Assembly (NCBI GenBank): GCA_959606905.1
Contig: CAUHML010000007.1
Coordinates: forward strand, 30,802-94,801
DNA: 64,000 bases
Source of the DNA: an uncultured Bacteroides sp.
GTDB lineage: Bacteria; Bacteroidota; Bacteroidia; Bacteroidales; Bacteroidaceae
Direction of reading: 5' to 3'
The position numbers and the translations under genes were made by a program. Below the pieces are notes generated by a model. It searched no databases. It saw only the letters and a program-made list of their open reading frames with translations, and was not told the origin of the DNA. This document shows positions 28,375-37,695 of this stretch, in pieces. How positions within the stretch are numbered: position 1 is the first letter of the stretch; each line of letters starts with the position of its first letter.

Positions 28375-28391
28375 AAACGATTTCATTCTCT

Positions 28392-29417
28392 ATGAAACAC
28401 CAGCTAAAATGCTATTTATTAGTTATGCTCATTTTTATTTCTTGTAACTTGAAAAATGAAAAGTCTAAGATTTATAATAAGGAGAACGCCATAACTACCT
28501 ATGAAGAATTCCAAAACAAACTCCATAATACCCAATTGGCTTCAACTAACGATTTGCTCAACAAACTTGAAGAATGGAGAATATTGGAAGATACTGTATT
28601 ACACTATCTAATATCCGACAGTATTCAGGACCAAACTCGTAATGTACAAGACATGACTCGTTGTGCGGTTATCCGAAATGGAATAACAACTGAAATTATT
28701 CGACTGACAGATAGCCAGCTACGCACCTATGGAGACATTATTGATGTTCAACAATCTTTTAATGATTACAACTTAAATGACAGATATCCTGACACATTCC
28801 ACAATGCAGAATGTTTCTTTAATAGATTAATAATCCAAAAGCATAAGGATAAGAACGCACACGAAATTATGACTCAATATACAAATCAATTACTCTATTG
28901 GAAATCTAAAGAATTTTCTTCAAAACATGATATGTTGGAATTTATCAAGGAAGAAGACTATCATTTCTCATACTTTCTCGACCATTTGTATGATTACGAT
29001 AGTAGATCAGTAAAATCCATTATCACGATGACAGATAATATTTCAAAACTGATGTACGAGTCAGCAAAAACAGGAAAATTGGATATGAATGAACTTAAAA
29101 TATATCTGGGAATCAGAACCAACAGACGTTTAATACAAAATGCCAATAAATGCGCTAGTGCCATCCGATTAAAACAGATTAAAACGCCCGAACAGGCCGA
29201 AATGACTGTTTCTATATTATTGAATCCTTATTCAAACTACAATCGGATGTGCGCAGGAATGCGTACAAAAGAGCAAACAAAAGCACTACATTCATTAGGA
29301 AAAGAAATACCTTCACTGCTTAACTATCTGAAGCAGCAAGGATTAATCCGTAAGAATATATCCGACAGCCTTCCTAATATGATGATAAAAGAACATATTC
29401 TAATAACAATGAAATAG
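28392..29417 (+). CDS. Hypothetical lipoprotein upstream of the element's dnaK
   Basis: I choose the ATG at 28392, which gives a lipoprotein signal (KCYLLVMLIFISC); the frame is open upstream but without coding character. The mature protein of about 325 residues is helical and charged (EEWRILEDTVLHYL, YTNQLLYWKSKEF). No family is recognised. It ends 2 bp before dnaK, so the two are tightly linked. A surface or periplasmic lipoprotein cotranscribed with a cytosolic chaperone is unexpected. Confidence 0.7.
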   Translation: MKHQLKCYLLVMLIFISCNLKNEKSKIYNKENAITTYEEFQNKLHNTQLASTNDLLNKLEEWRILEDTVLHYLISDSIQDQTRNVQDMTRCAVIRNGITTEIIRLTDSQLRTYGDIIDVQQSFNDYNLNDRYPDTFHNAECFFNRLIIQKHKDKNAHEIMTQYTNQLLYWKSKEFSSKHDMLEFIKEEDYHFSYFLDHLYDYDSRSVKSIITMTDNISKLMYESAKTGKLDMNELKIYLGIRTNRRLIQNANKCASAIRLKQIKTPEQAEMTVSILLNPYSNYNRMCAGMRTKEQTKALHSLGKEIPSLLNYLKQQGLIRKNISDSLPNMMIKEHILITMK

Positions 29418-29419
29418 AA

Positions 29420-31219
29420 ATGGGAAAAATAATTGGAATCGATTTAGGAACAACTAATTCTTGCGTTGCCATATATGAAGGTAAAGACACAACAGTCATT
29501 CCCAATAGTGAAGGAAAGAAAACAACTCCTTCAATAGTCGCAATCACCCCAAATGGCTTAAAGGTTGGAGAATCAGCTAAAAGGCAATCCATTACCAATC
29601 CTAGCCGCACTATTTTCTCCATAAAGCGTTTCATTGGAGAAAAATATGCAACAATGAAAAAGAAAGCAGAAGTAATGCCCTATAAACTACAGGCATCATC
29701 TGATGGGAAATTAATGGTCTTAATTGACGAAAAACCATATACTCCACAAGAAATATCTGCTTATATTCTCCAAAAGATGAAGAAAACAGCAGAAGAATAT
29801 CTAGGAATTCAAATATCCGAGGCCGTAATAACTGTACCTGCCTACTTTTCCGAAACACAGCGACAGGCGACCAAAGAAGCAGGCGTGATAGCTGGGCTGG
29901 AAGTCAAACGGATTCTTAATGAACCGACAGCAGCTGCACTTGCTTTTGGTATAAAAAATGACGTGCCTGGAAAAACCGTAGTGTTCGATTTCGGTGGCGG
30001 TACATTCGACATTTCCATTTTAGATTGCCATAATGGGTTTTATGAAGTAATGGCTACTTGTGGAAACACTCATTTGGGAGGAGATGATTTCGATTATGCA
30101 GTAATGAAATGGCTGATAGAAGAATTCAATCAGGAATATCAAATAAATTTATGGGAATTTTCCGAAGCAGTCCAAAGAATAAAAGAAGCAGCGGAACGTG
30201 CTAAGATTGAGTTATCATCCAATGAATTCACCGAAATTAATATACCCTATTTAATGCCGGTAGATAATATTCCGCGGCATCTCCTTCGTACCCTGACTCG
30301 GGTCAAGTTCGAGGAACTGATTTCTCCTCTGATGGAGCAATGCTATCAGCCATGCGCGCAGGCACTTCAAACAGCCGGAATTACCATTAGCGAAATTGAC
30401 CATGTCCTGTTAGTTGGAGGCTCCACCTGCATTCCGAGCGTACAGAAAATGGTTAAGAATTATTTTGGGGTAGAACCCTTAAAGTGTTCTAATCCTGATG
30501 AAATAGTTGCTGTAGGAGCCGCTCTTGAAGGAGCTATTATCAACAAAGATTTAGATAATGTCATCCTGATGGATGTTACCCCTTTATCACTGGGTGTCGA
30601 AACTGAAGGCGGTATAATGGCACCTATTATCATCGCAAATGAAACTATACCTATTCGTAGAAAAGAAATATTTACAACATCACAGGATGGTCAAAAAACT
30701 GTTACTATTCATATTCTACAAGGAGAAGGTTACTTTGCCAGAGTAAACAAATCTATCGGATATTTCAACTTGACCGGTATCCCTCCCATGGAAGCAGGAA
30801 AACCGCAAATTGGAGTTACTTTCGATATTGATAAAGATGGTTTGCTCACCGTAACCGCGCAGGACGAAGATACGGGAAATACAAATATGCTTTGCATCGA
30901 GAGATCCGGAAATCTTTCTTCAGAAGAAATTGAACGGATGAAAGCCGAAGCCCAAGCTAACGAACGGATAGACAAGAAACGCCTTGAATGGATACAGGCA
31001 TATACGCGTTCCGAACGCAATATCAACCAAATAAAAAGTTGGATGAAACAAATGAGCCATAAAATGAACGTTGAGGACATTGCAATCCTCAATTCTCTTA
31101 TAGCCCAGCATACAAAAATTTGTCAAGAGGAAAATCTTCAAGCTTTGAAATGCACTGTCAAAGAATTGAACACCGCATGGGAAAACGCCCGAAGAAATCT
31201 TAATAAAGAATCAGTTTAA
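29420..31219 (+). CDS. dnaK: Second, element-borne Hsp70 chaperone DnaK
   Basis: At 599 residues it is about 40 shorter than housekeeping DnaK. The nucleotide-binding domain is complete: IGIDLGTTNSCVAI, AVITVPAYFSETQRQATKEAG, NEPTAAALAFGI, VFDFGGGTFDISI, LVGGSTCIPSVQ. The linker VILMDVTPLSLGVET and substrate-binding domain follow, but the disordered acidic tail is missing. No dnaJ or grpE is nearby, so it must borrow host co-chaperones or serve an element-specific client. The position between a lipoprotein gene and small unknown genes in accessory DNA is unusual. Confidence 0.93.
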   Translation: MGKIIGIDLGTTNSCVAIYEGKDTTVIPNSEGKKTTPSIVAITPNGLKVGESAKRQSITNPSRTIFSIKRFIGEKYATMKKKAEVMPYKLQASSDGKLMVLIDEKPYTPQEISAYILQKMKKTAEEYLGIQISEAVITVPAYFSETQRQATKEAGVIAGLEVKRILNEPTAAALAFGIKNDVPGKTVVFDFGGGTFDISILDCHNGFYEVMATCGNTHLGGDDFDYAVMKWLIEEFNQEYQINLWEFSEAVQRIKEAAERAKIELSSNEFTEINIPYLMPVDNIPRHLLRTLTRVKFEELISPLMEQCYQPCAQALQTAGITISEIDHVLLVGGSTCIPSVQKMVKNYFGVEPLKCSNPDEIVAVGAALEGAIINKDLDNVILMDVTPLSLGVETEGGIMAPIIIANETIPIRRKEIFTTSQDGQKTVTIHILQGEGYFARVNKSIGYFNLTGIPPMEAGKPQIGVTFDIDKDGLLTVTAQDEDTGNTNMLCIERSGNLSSEEIERMKAEAQANERIDKKRLEWIQAYTRSERNINQIKSWMKQMSHKMNVEDIAILNSLIAQHTKICQEENLQALKCTVKELNTAWENARRNLNKESV

Positions 31220-31233
31220 AAAAAGAGAATATT

Positions 31234-31680
31234 ATGAATACCCTGAAGAGAGCTAAATTTGAGAGCATTGCAAAACTCACAATGCCGGAATTCTTCGACA
31301 CGGAGAATGTCACAGAAATAGAAGTCCTGGAGGATTGGGAAAAGTATAATTACCATCTTGAAACACCATTAACCCTGAATCAGGTTATGGATATTCTAGA
31401 AGAACAGAATGATATACTTATTCTATATCATTTCATCCCCTCCAAGGCAGTTTTATGTGCACGCACTTGCTGCGGTGTATCCAATCCTGAAATGGAGTAC
31501 ATGATAAAAATCTCGGCTACAACTGACGACCGTGGACTGTGTGATACAATTTATTTGACTATCTTTAGTTCATTGGAAATCATGCTTGGTGAGATTTCAT
31601 GTGAGAAAAAGAGAATGAAAGAACGATTTAATTTCGATTTCGAAGACACCTATTGTGTTTTTCTAGCCTTGTTATCATAA
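31234..31680 (+). CDS. Hypothetical protein downstream of dnaK
   Basis: The 148-residue soluble acidic protein has no signal or membrane segment and no recognised domain. A Cys pair (CARTCCGVS) lies mid-protein. It starts 14 bp after dnaK and is probably in the same operon. Confidence 0.65.
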   Translation: MNTLKRAKFESIAKLTMPEFFDTENVTEIEVLEDWEKYNYHLETPLTLNQVMDILEEQNDILILYHFIPSKAVLCARTCCGVSNPEMEYMIKISATTDDRGLCDTIYLTIFSSLEIMLGEISCEKKRMKERFNFDFEDTYCVFLALLS

Positions 31681-31804
31681 ACAAAAAAATTTCACATGAT
31701 CATGGTGACAGGATAGCGGACTTTTCCAGCAGGCAGGTTCACTCTTCTGTCACCAATCATTATCTGGCATAAAACAAACCCTAAAACCATTTTTACTCCA
31801 CAGC

Positions 31805-32140
31805 ATGGATATTACTATTTATAGAGAAATGATTCAGCTTATCAACAATCATTGCCAATGGGCCATTGTCGATGATAAACTATATGATAATGACGAAAAT
31901 CAGTACAGTATAAATAAAGCAAAACCAACGAAAGCTTTGTTTGTCAGATTCCGGATAGGCAGCCAAACGTCCAAAAGCGAAGATGCTCTGCCAGTATGGG
32001 AATGGAATTTAGAAAAAGCATTGGTTATATTAGAGTCTGACAATAATTTCAAGCACCGGGTTAAAATGCACGCTTGTACACCTGATGACGCGGATCGTTG
32101 GCTTCAGATAGCAGTATTCGGAACAATAATATTCAAATAA
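31805..32140 (+). CDS. Hypothetical small protein
   Basis: The 111-residue soluble protein (ITIYREMIQLINNHCQWAIVDD at its start) has no recognised domain. A 124-bp gap upstream holds a weak inverted repeat (GGTGACAG/CTGTCACC). The next small membrane gene begins 2 bp after its stop, suggesting coupling. Confidence 0.6.
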   Translation: MDITIYREMIQLINNHCQWAIVDDKLYDNDENQYSINKAKPTKALFVRFRIGSQTSKSEDALPVWEWNLEKALVILESDNNFKHRVKMHACTPDDADRWLQIAVFGTIIFK

Positions 32141-32142
32141 GC

Positions 32143-32313
32143 ATGAAGAAAAAGTATATTATTCTCCTTCTAATGGTCGCTTGTACTGGTACAGCAATGA
32201 TTTTACAGTACATTGAGATGAATTTGACAATACGGACCATATTAGTTACCATACTTATGGCTTTTCTTTTTTCCATCCGTATGGTTCTCACAATACATGA
32301 CGATAAAGCCTAG
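32143..32313 (+). CDS. Very small two-helix membrane protein
   Basis: A 56-residue frame from the ATG at 32143 encodes two hydrophobic helices (YIILLLMVACTGTAMILQYI and ILVTILMAFLFSIRMVLTI). It starts 2 bp after the preceding stop. In the same frame an ATG at 32098 exists but overlaps the upstream gene. Function unknown. Confidence 0.5.
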   Translation: MKKKYIILLLMVACTGTAMILQYIEMNLTIRTILVTILMAFLFSIRMVLTIHDDKA

Positions 32314-32445
32314 TAATAAACAAGAAAGCCCCATTTATAATACCATGCTGCCCATATTTATACAGCCCAACCTTTTTTATTACCATTCCTACTACCCCCT
32401 TTTACGATTTTTGGAATAAAAATGTTTTTCATTTGGCATAAAGCC

Positions 32446-32657
32446 TCTATTGTCGGATATGATTTTCTGATGCAAATTTCAAACATATCTGTTTTTGATT
32501 ACACAAATCCAAGTAAAATTTCTCTCTAAATCTTCCTTTATCTGCGGATAAAGAGTATTTAGAAAGAAAGATTTGTTTCATACACAGAATGTTTAAAGGA
32601 AAGCACAGAAAACAACAAACCGACAATAGAAGGTAAAAGCCTTCGACGATAGGGAAT
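32446..32657 (+). promoter_or_regulatory. Structured leader copy 1 (upstream of the sliding-clamp gene)
   Basis: Outer stem CTATTGTCGG (32448-32457) with CCGACAATAG (32620-32629); then TTTTCTG/CAGAAAA, ACAAATC/GATTTGT and an apical hairpin AAATCTTCC...GTATTT (32528-32560) closed by CTTTATC/GATAAAG. The clamp start codon is about 40 bp beyond. A C-rich CCCCCTTTTACGA motif lies about 50 bp upstream (32395). It is a member of a seven-copy family and belongs to the subclass with GATGCAAATTTC after the outer stem. Confidence 0.7.
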
Positions 32658-32672
32658 AAAAAATTAAACAAT

Positions 32673-33794
32673 ATGAAATTCCTTGTAACATCAACTGCAT
32701 TATCAAACAAACTGTCAGCTATGGCAAAAGTTATGAGCACAAAAGCCGTACAACCCATTCTTTCCAGTTTTCTTTTTGAACTGAACGGAGAATACCTCCA
32801 AATCACTGCCTCAGACGGAGACTGTTTCCATTGTAGCACATTGGCAGTAGCAACAGCAGAAGGCAATGGAAAAATCTGCCTGCCCGCCGAAAGGCTACTG
32901 GACGCCCTCAAAAATCTGCCAGAACAACCCATAGGGTTTACTATCAATGATACGACTTTTGAAGTTACTATCAAATATAGCAATGGAAAATATGACCTCG
33001 TAGGCTGTTCAGCCGATGAATACACTGTACCTTCTCCACTTAGTGATATTGAAACACAGATAGAAATAGAAGCAACTACATTGAACACCGCAATCGCTCA
33101 ATCATTGTTTGCTGTTTCATATAATGAACTACATCCGATTATTAATGGGATTTATATCACCACCCAAGAGGGAGTTCTCCAATGTGCAGCTTCTGACGGA
33201 CAAAAACTGATCCGCAACACTTACAAGATTGAGCAGCCGATAGAGAAAATAAGCTTTGTATTACCGACTAAGGCAGCTAAGCTTGTAAAAAGTCTTACAA
33301 ATAAGATTACAGCACCTGTCAAAATCAGTCACAATGGAAGAGAAGCCATATTCAACATTGATAACGACATATTCCGCTGCCGTCTTTTAGAAGGAAAATA
33401 TCCGAACTACAACGGTATCATCCCAAGAAACAGCAACAACAACGCAACCATAGACAGAGATGAATTGCTGTCCACTCTTAAACGAGTGGGGATATTTTCA
33501 AGCGTAGCAAATGGAAGCATCGAGATGAATTTCTCCGGTGTTAGCCTTGACGTGTCCGGAAAAGACATAGATTACTCCACATCAGCAAAAGAAACACTGT
33601 TTTGTAACTATTCGGGTGAAAATTTACGTATCGGTTTTAAATGTGAACTTCTCCGGCAAATCCTCGAAAATTTCACAAGCAAAGAAATCACCTTCTCTAT
33701 GGGAGATTGTTCAAGAGCAGCAATCATCAAGCCAATTAGCGAAGACGAGAAAACAGAAAATCTATCGCTGCTTATCCCAATGGTGTTAGCTTAA
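32673..33794 (+). CDS. dnaN: DNA polymerase III beta subunit (sliding clamp), element-borne
   Basis: The 373-residue protein covers the three clamp domains. It opens KFLVTSTALSNKLSAMAKVM and carries KICLPAERLLDALKNLP, LHPIINGIYI (typical R/HPALSGV site), ASDGQKLI and the KYPNYNGIIPR segment. It ends SLLIPMVLA, a variant of the usual C-terminal M-P-M-R/L. Clamps tether polymerases to DNA; a private copy suggests the element takes part in its own replication after transfer. It sits directly behind structured leader 1. Confidence 0.92.
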   Translation: MKFLVTSTALSNKLSAMAKVMSTKAVQPILSSFLFELNGEYLQITASDGDCFHCSTLAVATAEGNGKICLPAERLLDALKNLPEQPIGFTINDTTFEVTIKYSNGKYDLVGCSADEYTVPSPLSDIETQIEIEATTLNTAIAQSLFAVSYNELHPIINGIYITTQEGVLQCAASDGQKLIRNTYKIEQPIEKISFVLPTKAAKLVKSLTNKITAPVKISHNGREAIFNIDNDIFRCRLLEGKYPNYNGIIPRNSNNNATIDRDELLSTLKRVGIFSSVANGSIEMNFSGVSLDVSGKDIDYSTSAKETLFCNYSGENLRIGFKCELLRQILENFTSKEITFSMGDCSRAAIIKPISEDEKTENLSLLIPMVLA

Positions 33795-33885
33795 AGGCAT
33801 CAAACCATAAATCCCCGTACACTCCAAATCCTGTGTACAAGGCAATATAATTTACACAAAGAATTCAATTTATAATATAGAAATA

Positions 33886-34533
33886 ATGGGAAAGAAAAAG
33901 AAATGGAAAATCCAACAGAAACGTCAACATCGAAAAATGGTCAGTCTTTTAAATAAAGAATTCGTTGACATTGTCTTCCGTTGGGAAATCAATGGTAAAA
34001 TTTACCGGTGCAAGAAAAGACGACTATATTCACGAGGACGACAGACAAGTGCTTTCGATTTGGAACAAGCTGCTCAAATCATATACATGTGGGATAAAAT
34101 TTGTGACGGAGGTGTAACTTATGGCGATGAAGCCATACATGACTTAGTTAAAATATTACCTAATGACAGTGGCATGACAGAACAGCAACTCTTTAAAAAG
34201 TATTGGGTAGATACGGATGCGACAATAGACAAAATATTTCAGGAACAAGCAGAGCTATACATGAAACATGGTTATGTGAACACATTTGACGAATACATTG
34301 AAGACAGAGCCGGATGCTTAATGGATCAATTCTCCCACAATTCTTTAGCTGTAAAACAGGCTCTTTTGTGGTTTATCTTCAAATATGCTGAAAATCAGTC
34401 ATTCGATGAATTGAAAACAGAAATAGCACAAATTCCACAGAAAATCATCAATATGGTTGATAAGCTTGTAAACGACAGCAACACACAGCAAGAAGAAAAT
34501 AAAAAGAAATTCGAAGAATTCAACAAGAAATAA
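33886..34533 (+). CDS. Hypothetical protein with very basic N terminus
   Basis: The 215-residue protein starts with a strongly basic stretch (GKKKKWKIQQKRQHRKM), suggesting nucleic-acid contact, then a charged helical domain (EQAAQIIYMWDKICDGG, AVKQALLWFIFKYAENQ). No family is recognised. It follows the clamp gene by 92 bp and is followed by a stem-loop (34608-34635). Confidence 0.65.
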   Translation: MGKKKKWKIQQKRQHRKMVSLLNKEFVDIVFRWEINGKIYRCKKRRLYSRGRQTSAFDLEQAAQIIYMWDKICDGGVTYGDEAIHDLVKILPNDSGMTEQQLFKKYWVDTDATIDKIFQEQAELYMKHGYVNTFDEYIEDRAGCLMDQFSHNSLAVKQALLWFIFKYAENQSFDELKTEIAQIPQKIINMVDKLVNDSNTQQEENKKKFEEFNKK

Positions 34534-34607
34534 TCAAACAATAGACACCAATCAATGAAATCATAGCAGAAATAGTTCGTTTGCCCTCAAATGAATAAAA
34601 CGGTCTG

Positions 34608-34635
34608 ATAGGGAAAGAAGCACATCTTTCCCTAT
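34608..34635 (+). terminator. Stem-loop after the basic-protein gene
   Basis: ATAGGGAAAGA pairs with TCTTTCCCTAT around 6 nt. There is no clear T tract, so termination is uncertain. Confidence 0.4.
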
Positions 34636-34781
34636 ACAGTCCCACCACTCCCCGCAATCTCCTTTTATAGTAATTAACCCAATTTCCTCTTTTTATGACA
34701 AACAAGTTTTATCTCCCTTTGTACATATCTCCCTCCACTTGTCACACACACATAGTTATGTCCTCCACGTAAAGCCTGACC

Positions 34782-34965
34782 TTTTTTTCCGCGAAGTTGA
34801 TTGCGTATTTCTCATTCCGATGCAAGGTACGCCTCTGGCTTTTCCCGTTGAAAAATCTTCCTTTTTCGGATAAAAAGGTATTTTTCAGTGAAACCTTGCA
34901 GGAATAACACGCAATCAGGAAAGCCGAAAAAAACAATCAGACTTTACGATGAATGGTAAATCGTA
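34782..34965 (+). promoter_or_regulatory. Structured leader copy 2 (with pseudoknot potential)
   Basis: Nested stems: TTTTTTTC/GAAAAAAA; TGATTGCGT (34798-34806) with ACGCAATCA (34909-34917); ATTCC/GGAAT; TGCAAGGT (34821-34828) with ACCTTGCA (34893-34900); TGAAAAA/TTTTTCA; CCTTTTT/AAAAAGG. GGCTTTTCC (34837-34845) can pair across the fold with GGAAAGCC (34918-34925). A CCTTTTATAG motif is at 34661. The small gene at 35019 follows. Confidence 0.72.
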
Positions 34966-35018
34966 GGGAAAGAAAATTCAAATAAAAGATTAATTTAAAA
35001 AAGAAAGGAACCAAGAAC

Positions 35019-35198
35019 ATGGCATGGTTAGCTATTGCAAAAAACGGTACGGAATATATAACCGCAGAGAAACCGAATTATCTGATTTCTTTAGATTTAT
35101 GGTGGAGTGAGTATAGCAGAATCGAACTGCCCTCCGGTTGTATTAAAAAGATATTAGGCAGAGAGATCACCGTTAATGAATCTCCGGTAGAAATTTAA
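35019..35198 (+). CDS. Small hypothetical protein (59 aa) after leader 2
   Basis: An ATG behind leader 2 opens a 59-codon frame beginning MAWLAIAKNGTEYI and ending NESPVEI. It is rich in Trp and acidic/basic pairs and reads like a genuine soluble miniprotein (DLWWSEYSRIELPSGCIKKIL). It ends 12 bp before the next gene. No family recognised. Confidence 0.6.
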   Translation: MAWLAIAKNGTEYITAEKPNYLISLDLWWSEYSRIELPSGCIKKILGREITVNESPVEI

Positions 35199-35210
35199 AT
35201 TTATATCCCG

Positions 35211-37076
35211 ATGATTACTACAAAAGAACAAGCATACGAATTTTTCAAATTTCTGTGCAATGCCACTGGAATCGATCTTGAAGCTCTGTTGTTCGCAGAG
35301 AAGAACGAGCCTTCAACAATCAGCGTTATGCTCCAAAAACGCGAACTATTCGACATCTATTGCCTCAATATGACAGGAGAATATGACCGTGCGGTTAATG
35401 CATCCGCCGATTTCCTCAAGATGTGTATCAGCAACCTCAAAATGAAAGAGTTTGACGCCCATTCTTTGAAAGAAATTAGCAACTTTTATCTCGAAGCCGC
35501 CCAATGGATTGAATTCTACGACCAGTTCGCGGCAAAAGACCGTACATCATGGCAACAATTCGTTAAAAGCATCCCCTTACTTACCGATGAAGAGCAGACT
35601 GCTGAAGCATTGCAGTCAGACCACCGGGATATGAACGAAGTTGAAAAGACACTAAAGTATATGTCGGTACGAAGATATACGGGAGCCGGAAATATCTCTA
35701 TTGAATCCGAAGGTTTTATAGTAACCGATGCATTCGTCATGTGCGACAACTTGTCAAGCCTGCTGTCCGGTTTGAAAACTCCGAATGACGACCACATTCA
35801 CATCACTGTAATGCTCAAACTTGATAGACACATTTGGATGTCTTACTTCATCATAGCCGTCCAATACCGAGACAATATATGGTTGGCAGACGATGGCTAC
35901 AGTTATGCCAACCCACATGCAAAGGAAGGTATAGCCGGACGGGGTTCCGCACGCATACGCGAAGAAATAATCAACAACAGCATCCTGCCGTATGAATGGA
36001 TAAATTGGATAGATGAGCAACGGACAACTCACCGGGAAATTACCCGAAATGGCACATATACAGGAGAACTCTATATCAAACAAATTACACAGGATTGGAC
36101 AACCCAGGCAAAAATATTGTCCTACCTACTTTTCGGTAAACTGATAGATAAGATAATCATTGAATGCCCCACACAAGAAATCAGCACGTTCTCTGCTTTC
36201 GCAATCAAAGATAGTAAACTATTGAACGATGCCAGTCCAACACTCCTTGTCGAAAAAGACACGATAAACAAAGAGTTTCAATGCGGACACCTGCATGAAC
36301 AATGCCAAGCCTACTTGGACGAACTGTACATTCCTCAAAGGGACAACACCGCTATAGTCCGCCTATCTACGTATGACATCATTCAGAGATTGGACGGTAA
36401 TAACACACTCTGTACAGCCAAACAATACCATGAACTTATTGCTTGGTCCATCAAGGAGGACGAACGCATACAATTACAAGCCGGACTGGATACCCTCTCT
36501 GAGGACATTGAGAAACAGCGTATCAGCCTATGCTCCATGATTGAGAACAATCTGCCCAACATACTTCCTTACCTATATTATGGCGATAATGTATATTACA
36601 TTTTAGACGACCATAATTATCAAGGCTTTGGGAGTAGTACAGGAGGCAGGACAATCTACCCTTTTACAGGCGACTATTGGAGCTATGGTATGAAGTCAAT
36701 CGGCAAAGACCTCTGCCCCAATTGCAAGAACCATGCCGGCAACCCAAAGAGAATGATAGGAATCAGTGTTATACATTATCGTCAGCTCATGTGGCTGTGC
36801 GGCATAACAGATCGTGAACAACTACCGCCTTACTATCGAAATTTCATGCGGAGCGACTTAATACCATATCACGGCAATACGCTCCTTGACAATGTGAATC
36901 CGACTTATACACTCAAAGACCCATGTTCGAGCAAGCACAAAAACGGTTTTGGCATTAATATCCACTTGTGCGGATATTGCATGAACCGACTTAGAAAGCT
37001 GAATCGAAAAGGAGAAACCGTATATATCCACTTCTCGCTGAGCAATGCTAGTGTCACCTATTATGAAGTGAAGTAG
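35211..37076 (+). CDS. Large hypothetical protein with C-terminal zinc-binding pattern
   Basis: The 621-residue protein has no signal peptide or membrane helix. The last 130 residues hold Cys pairs that could bind zinc (LCPNCKNHAG near 503 and HLCGYCMNRL near 595). The N-terminal 200 residues are helical. No enzyme motif is seen. It follows the 59-residue gene by 12 bp, so both are probably driven from the same leader, and it ends at a terminator. Confidence 0.65.
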   Translation: MITTKEQAYEFFKFLCNATGIDLEALLFAEKNEPSTISVMLQKRELFDIYCLNMTGEYDRAVNASADFLKMCISNLKMKEFDAHSLKEISNFYLEAAQWIEFYDQFAAKDRTSWQQFVKSIPLLTDEEQTAEALQSDHRDMNEVEKTLKYMSVRRYTGAGNISIESEGFIVTDAFVMCDNLSSLLSGLKTPNDDHIHITVMLKLDRHIWMSYFIIAVQYRDNIWLADDGYSYANPHAKEGIAGRGSARIREEIINNSILPYEWINWIDEQRTTHREITRNGTYTGELYIKQITQDWTTQAKILSYLLFGKLIDKIIIECPTQEISTFSAFAIKDSKLLNDASPTLLVEKDTINKEFQCGHLHEQCQAYLDELYIPQRDNTAIVRLSTYDIIQRLDGNNTLCTAKQYHELIAWSIKEDERIQLQAGLDTLSEDIEKQRISLCSMIENNLPNILPYLYYGDNVYYILDDHNYQGFGSSTGGRTIYPFTGDYWSYGMKSIGKDLCPNCKNHAGNPKRMIGISVIHYRQLMWLCGITDREQLPPYYRNFMRSDLIPYHGNTLLDNVNPTYTLKDPCSSKHKNGFGINIHLCGYCMNRLRKLNRKGETVYIHFSLSNASVTYYEVK

Positions 37077-37088
37077 CAGCATATAAGG

Positions 37089-37128
37089 AAAGATAAGGAA
37101 GGAACCAATATCCCTTCCCTATCTTTTT
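37089..37128 (+). terminator. Terminator after the large hypothetical gene
   Basis: AAAGATAAGGAAGG pairs with CCTTCCCTATCTTT around about 10 nt and runs into T residues. Confidence 0.7.
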
Positions 37129-37695
37129 ACCATTTATACAAGTTCAAACAAGTAACAAAGATCCTTGTCCTTTTAGATAGTCACTCTTATATTTAAAACC
37201 ATAGACAGAATACGCCCCCAAAAAGAAAAAAGTATTGTTTAGGGTAAAAAAGGAACAACGTCATATGCTATTTTTTCTCGTTACTAACTTATTTACAAAT
37301 ATCAATCCAGTGAATAAACAACCAGTCCCAATAAGCGGATAAATAAAGTCGCATAAGACTCCAAGTATATTCAGTCACCGTCCATCTCCTTAAAAGCCAT
37401 CCAAACTGACAACTTGCAGCAAAAGGTTTGTAATTTGCCAATCTAAAAGATTTTAGTCTAAATAGATAAAAGCGAGACACATAAAAACAGACTAACTTGC
37501 CAAAACAAACAATAACATTATAACTTGGAGTTGAATAAAATATAGCTTATAAACCCTATAAATTATCAACATATTTATAACCATAAGAAGCCTAAACCAC
37601 CACAAAAAAAATGTTATCACTATCAGTAAAAGAGTGAAAGCTGTCAATGCACATTATAGATTCGACTATTTTATTCATCGTATTATTGTTAGTGA
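37129..37695. other. Gene-free stretch between convergent units
   Basis: About 570 bp at low GC with only short chance frames on either strand. I see no repeat, hairpin or promoter worth naming here. It lies downstream of both the plus-strand 621-residue gene and the minus-strand effector/immunity-like pair. Confidence 0.4.
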
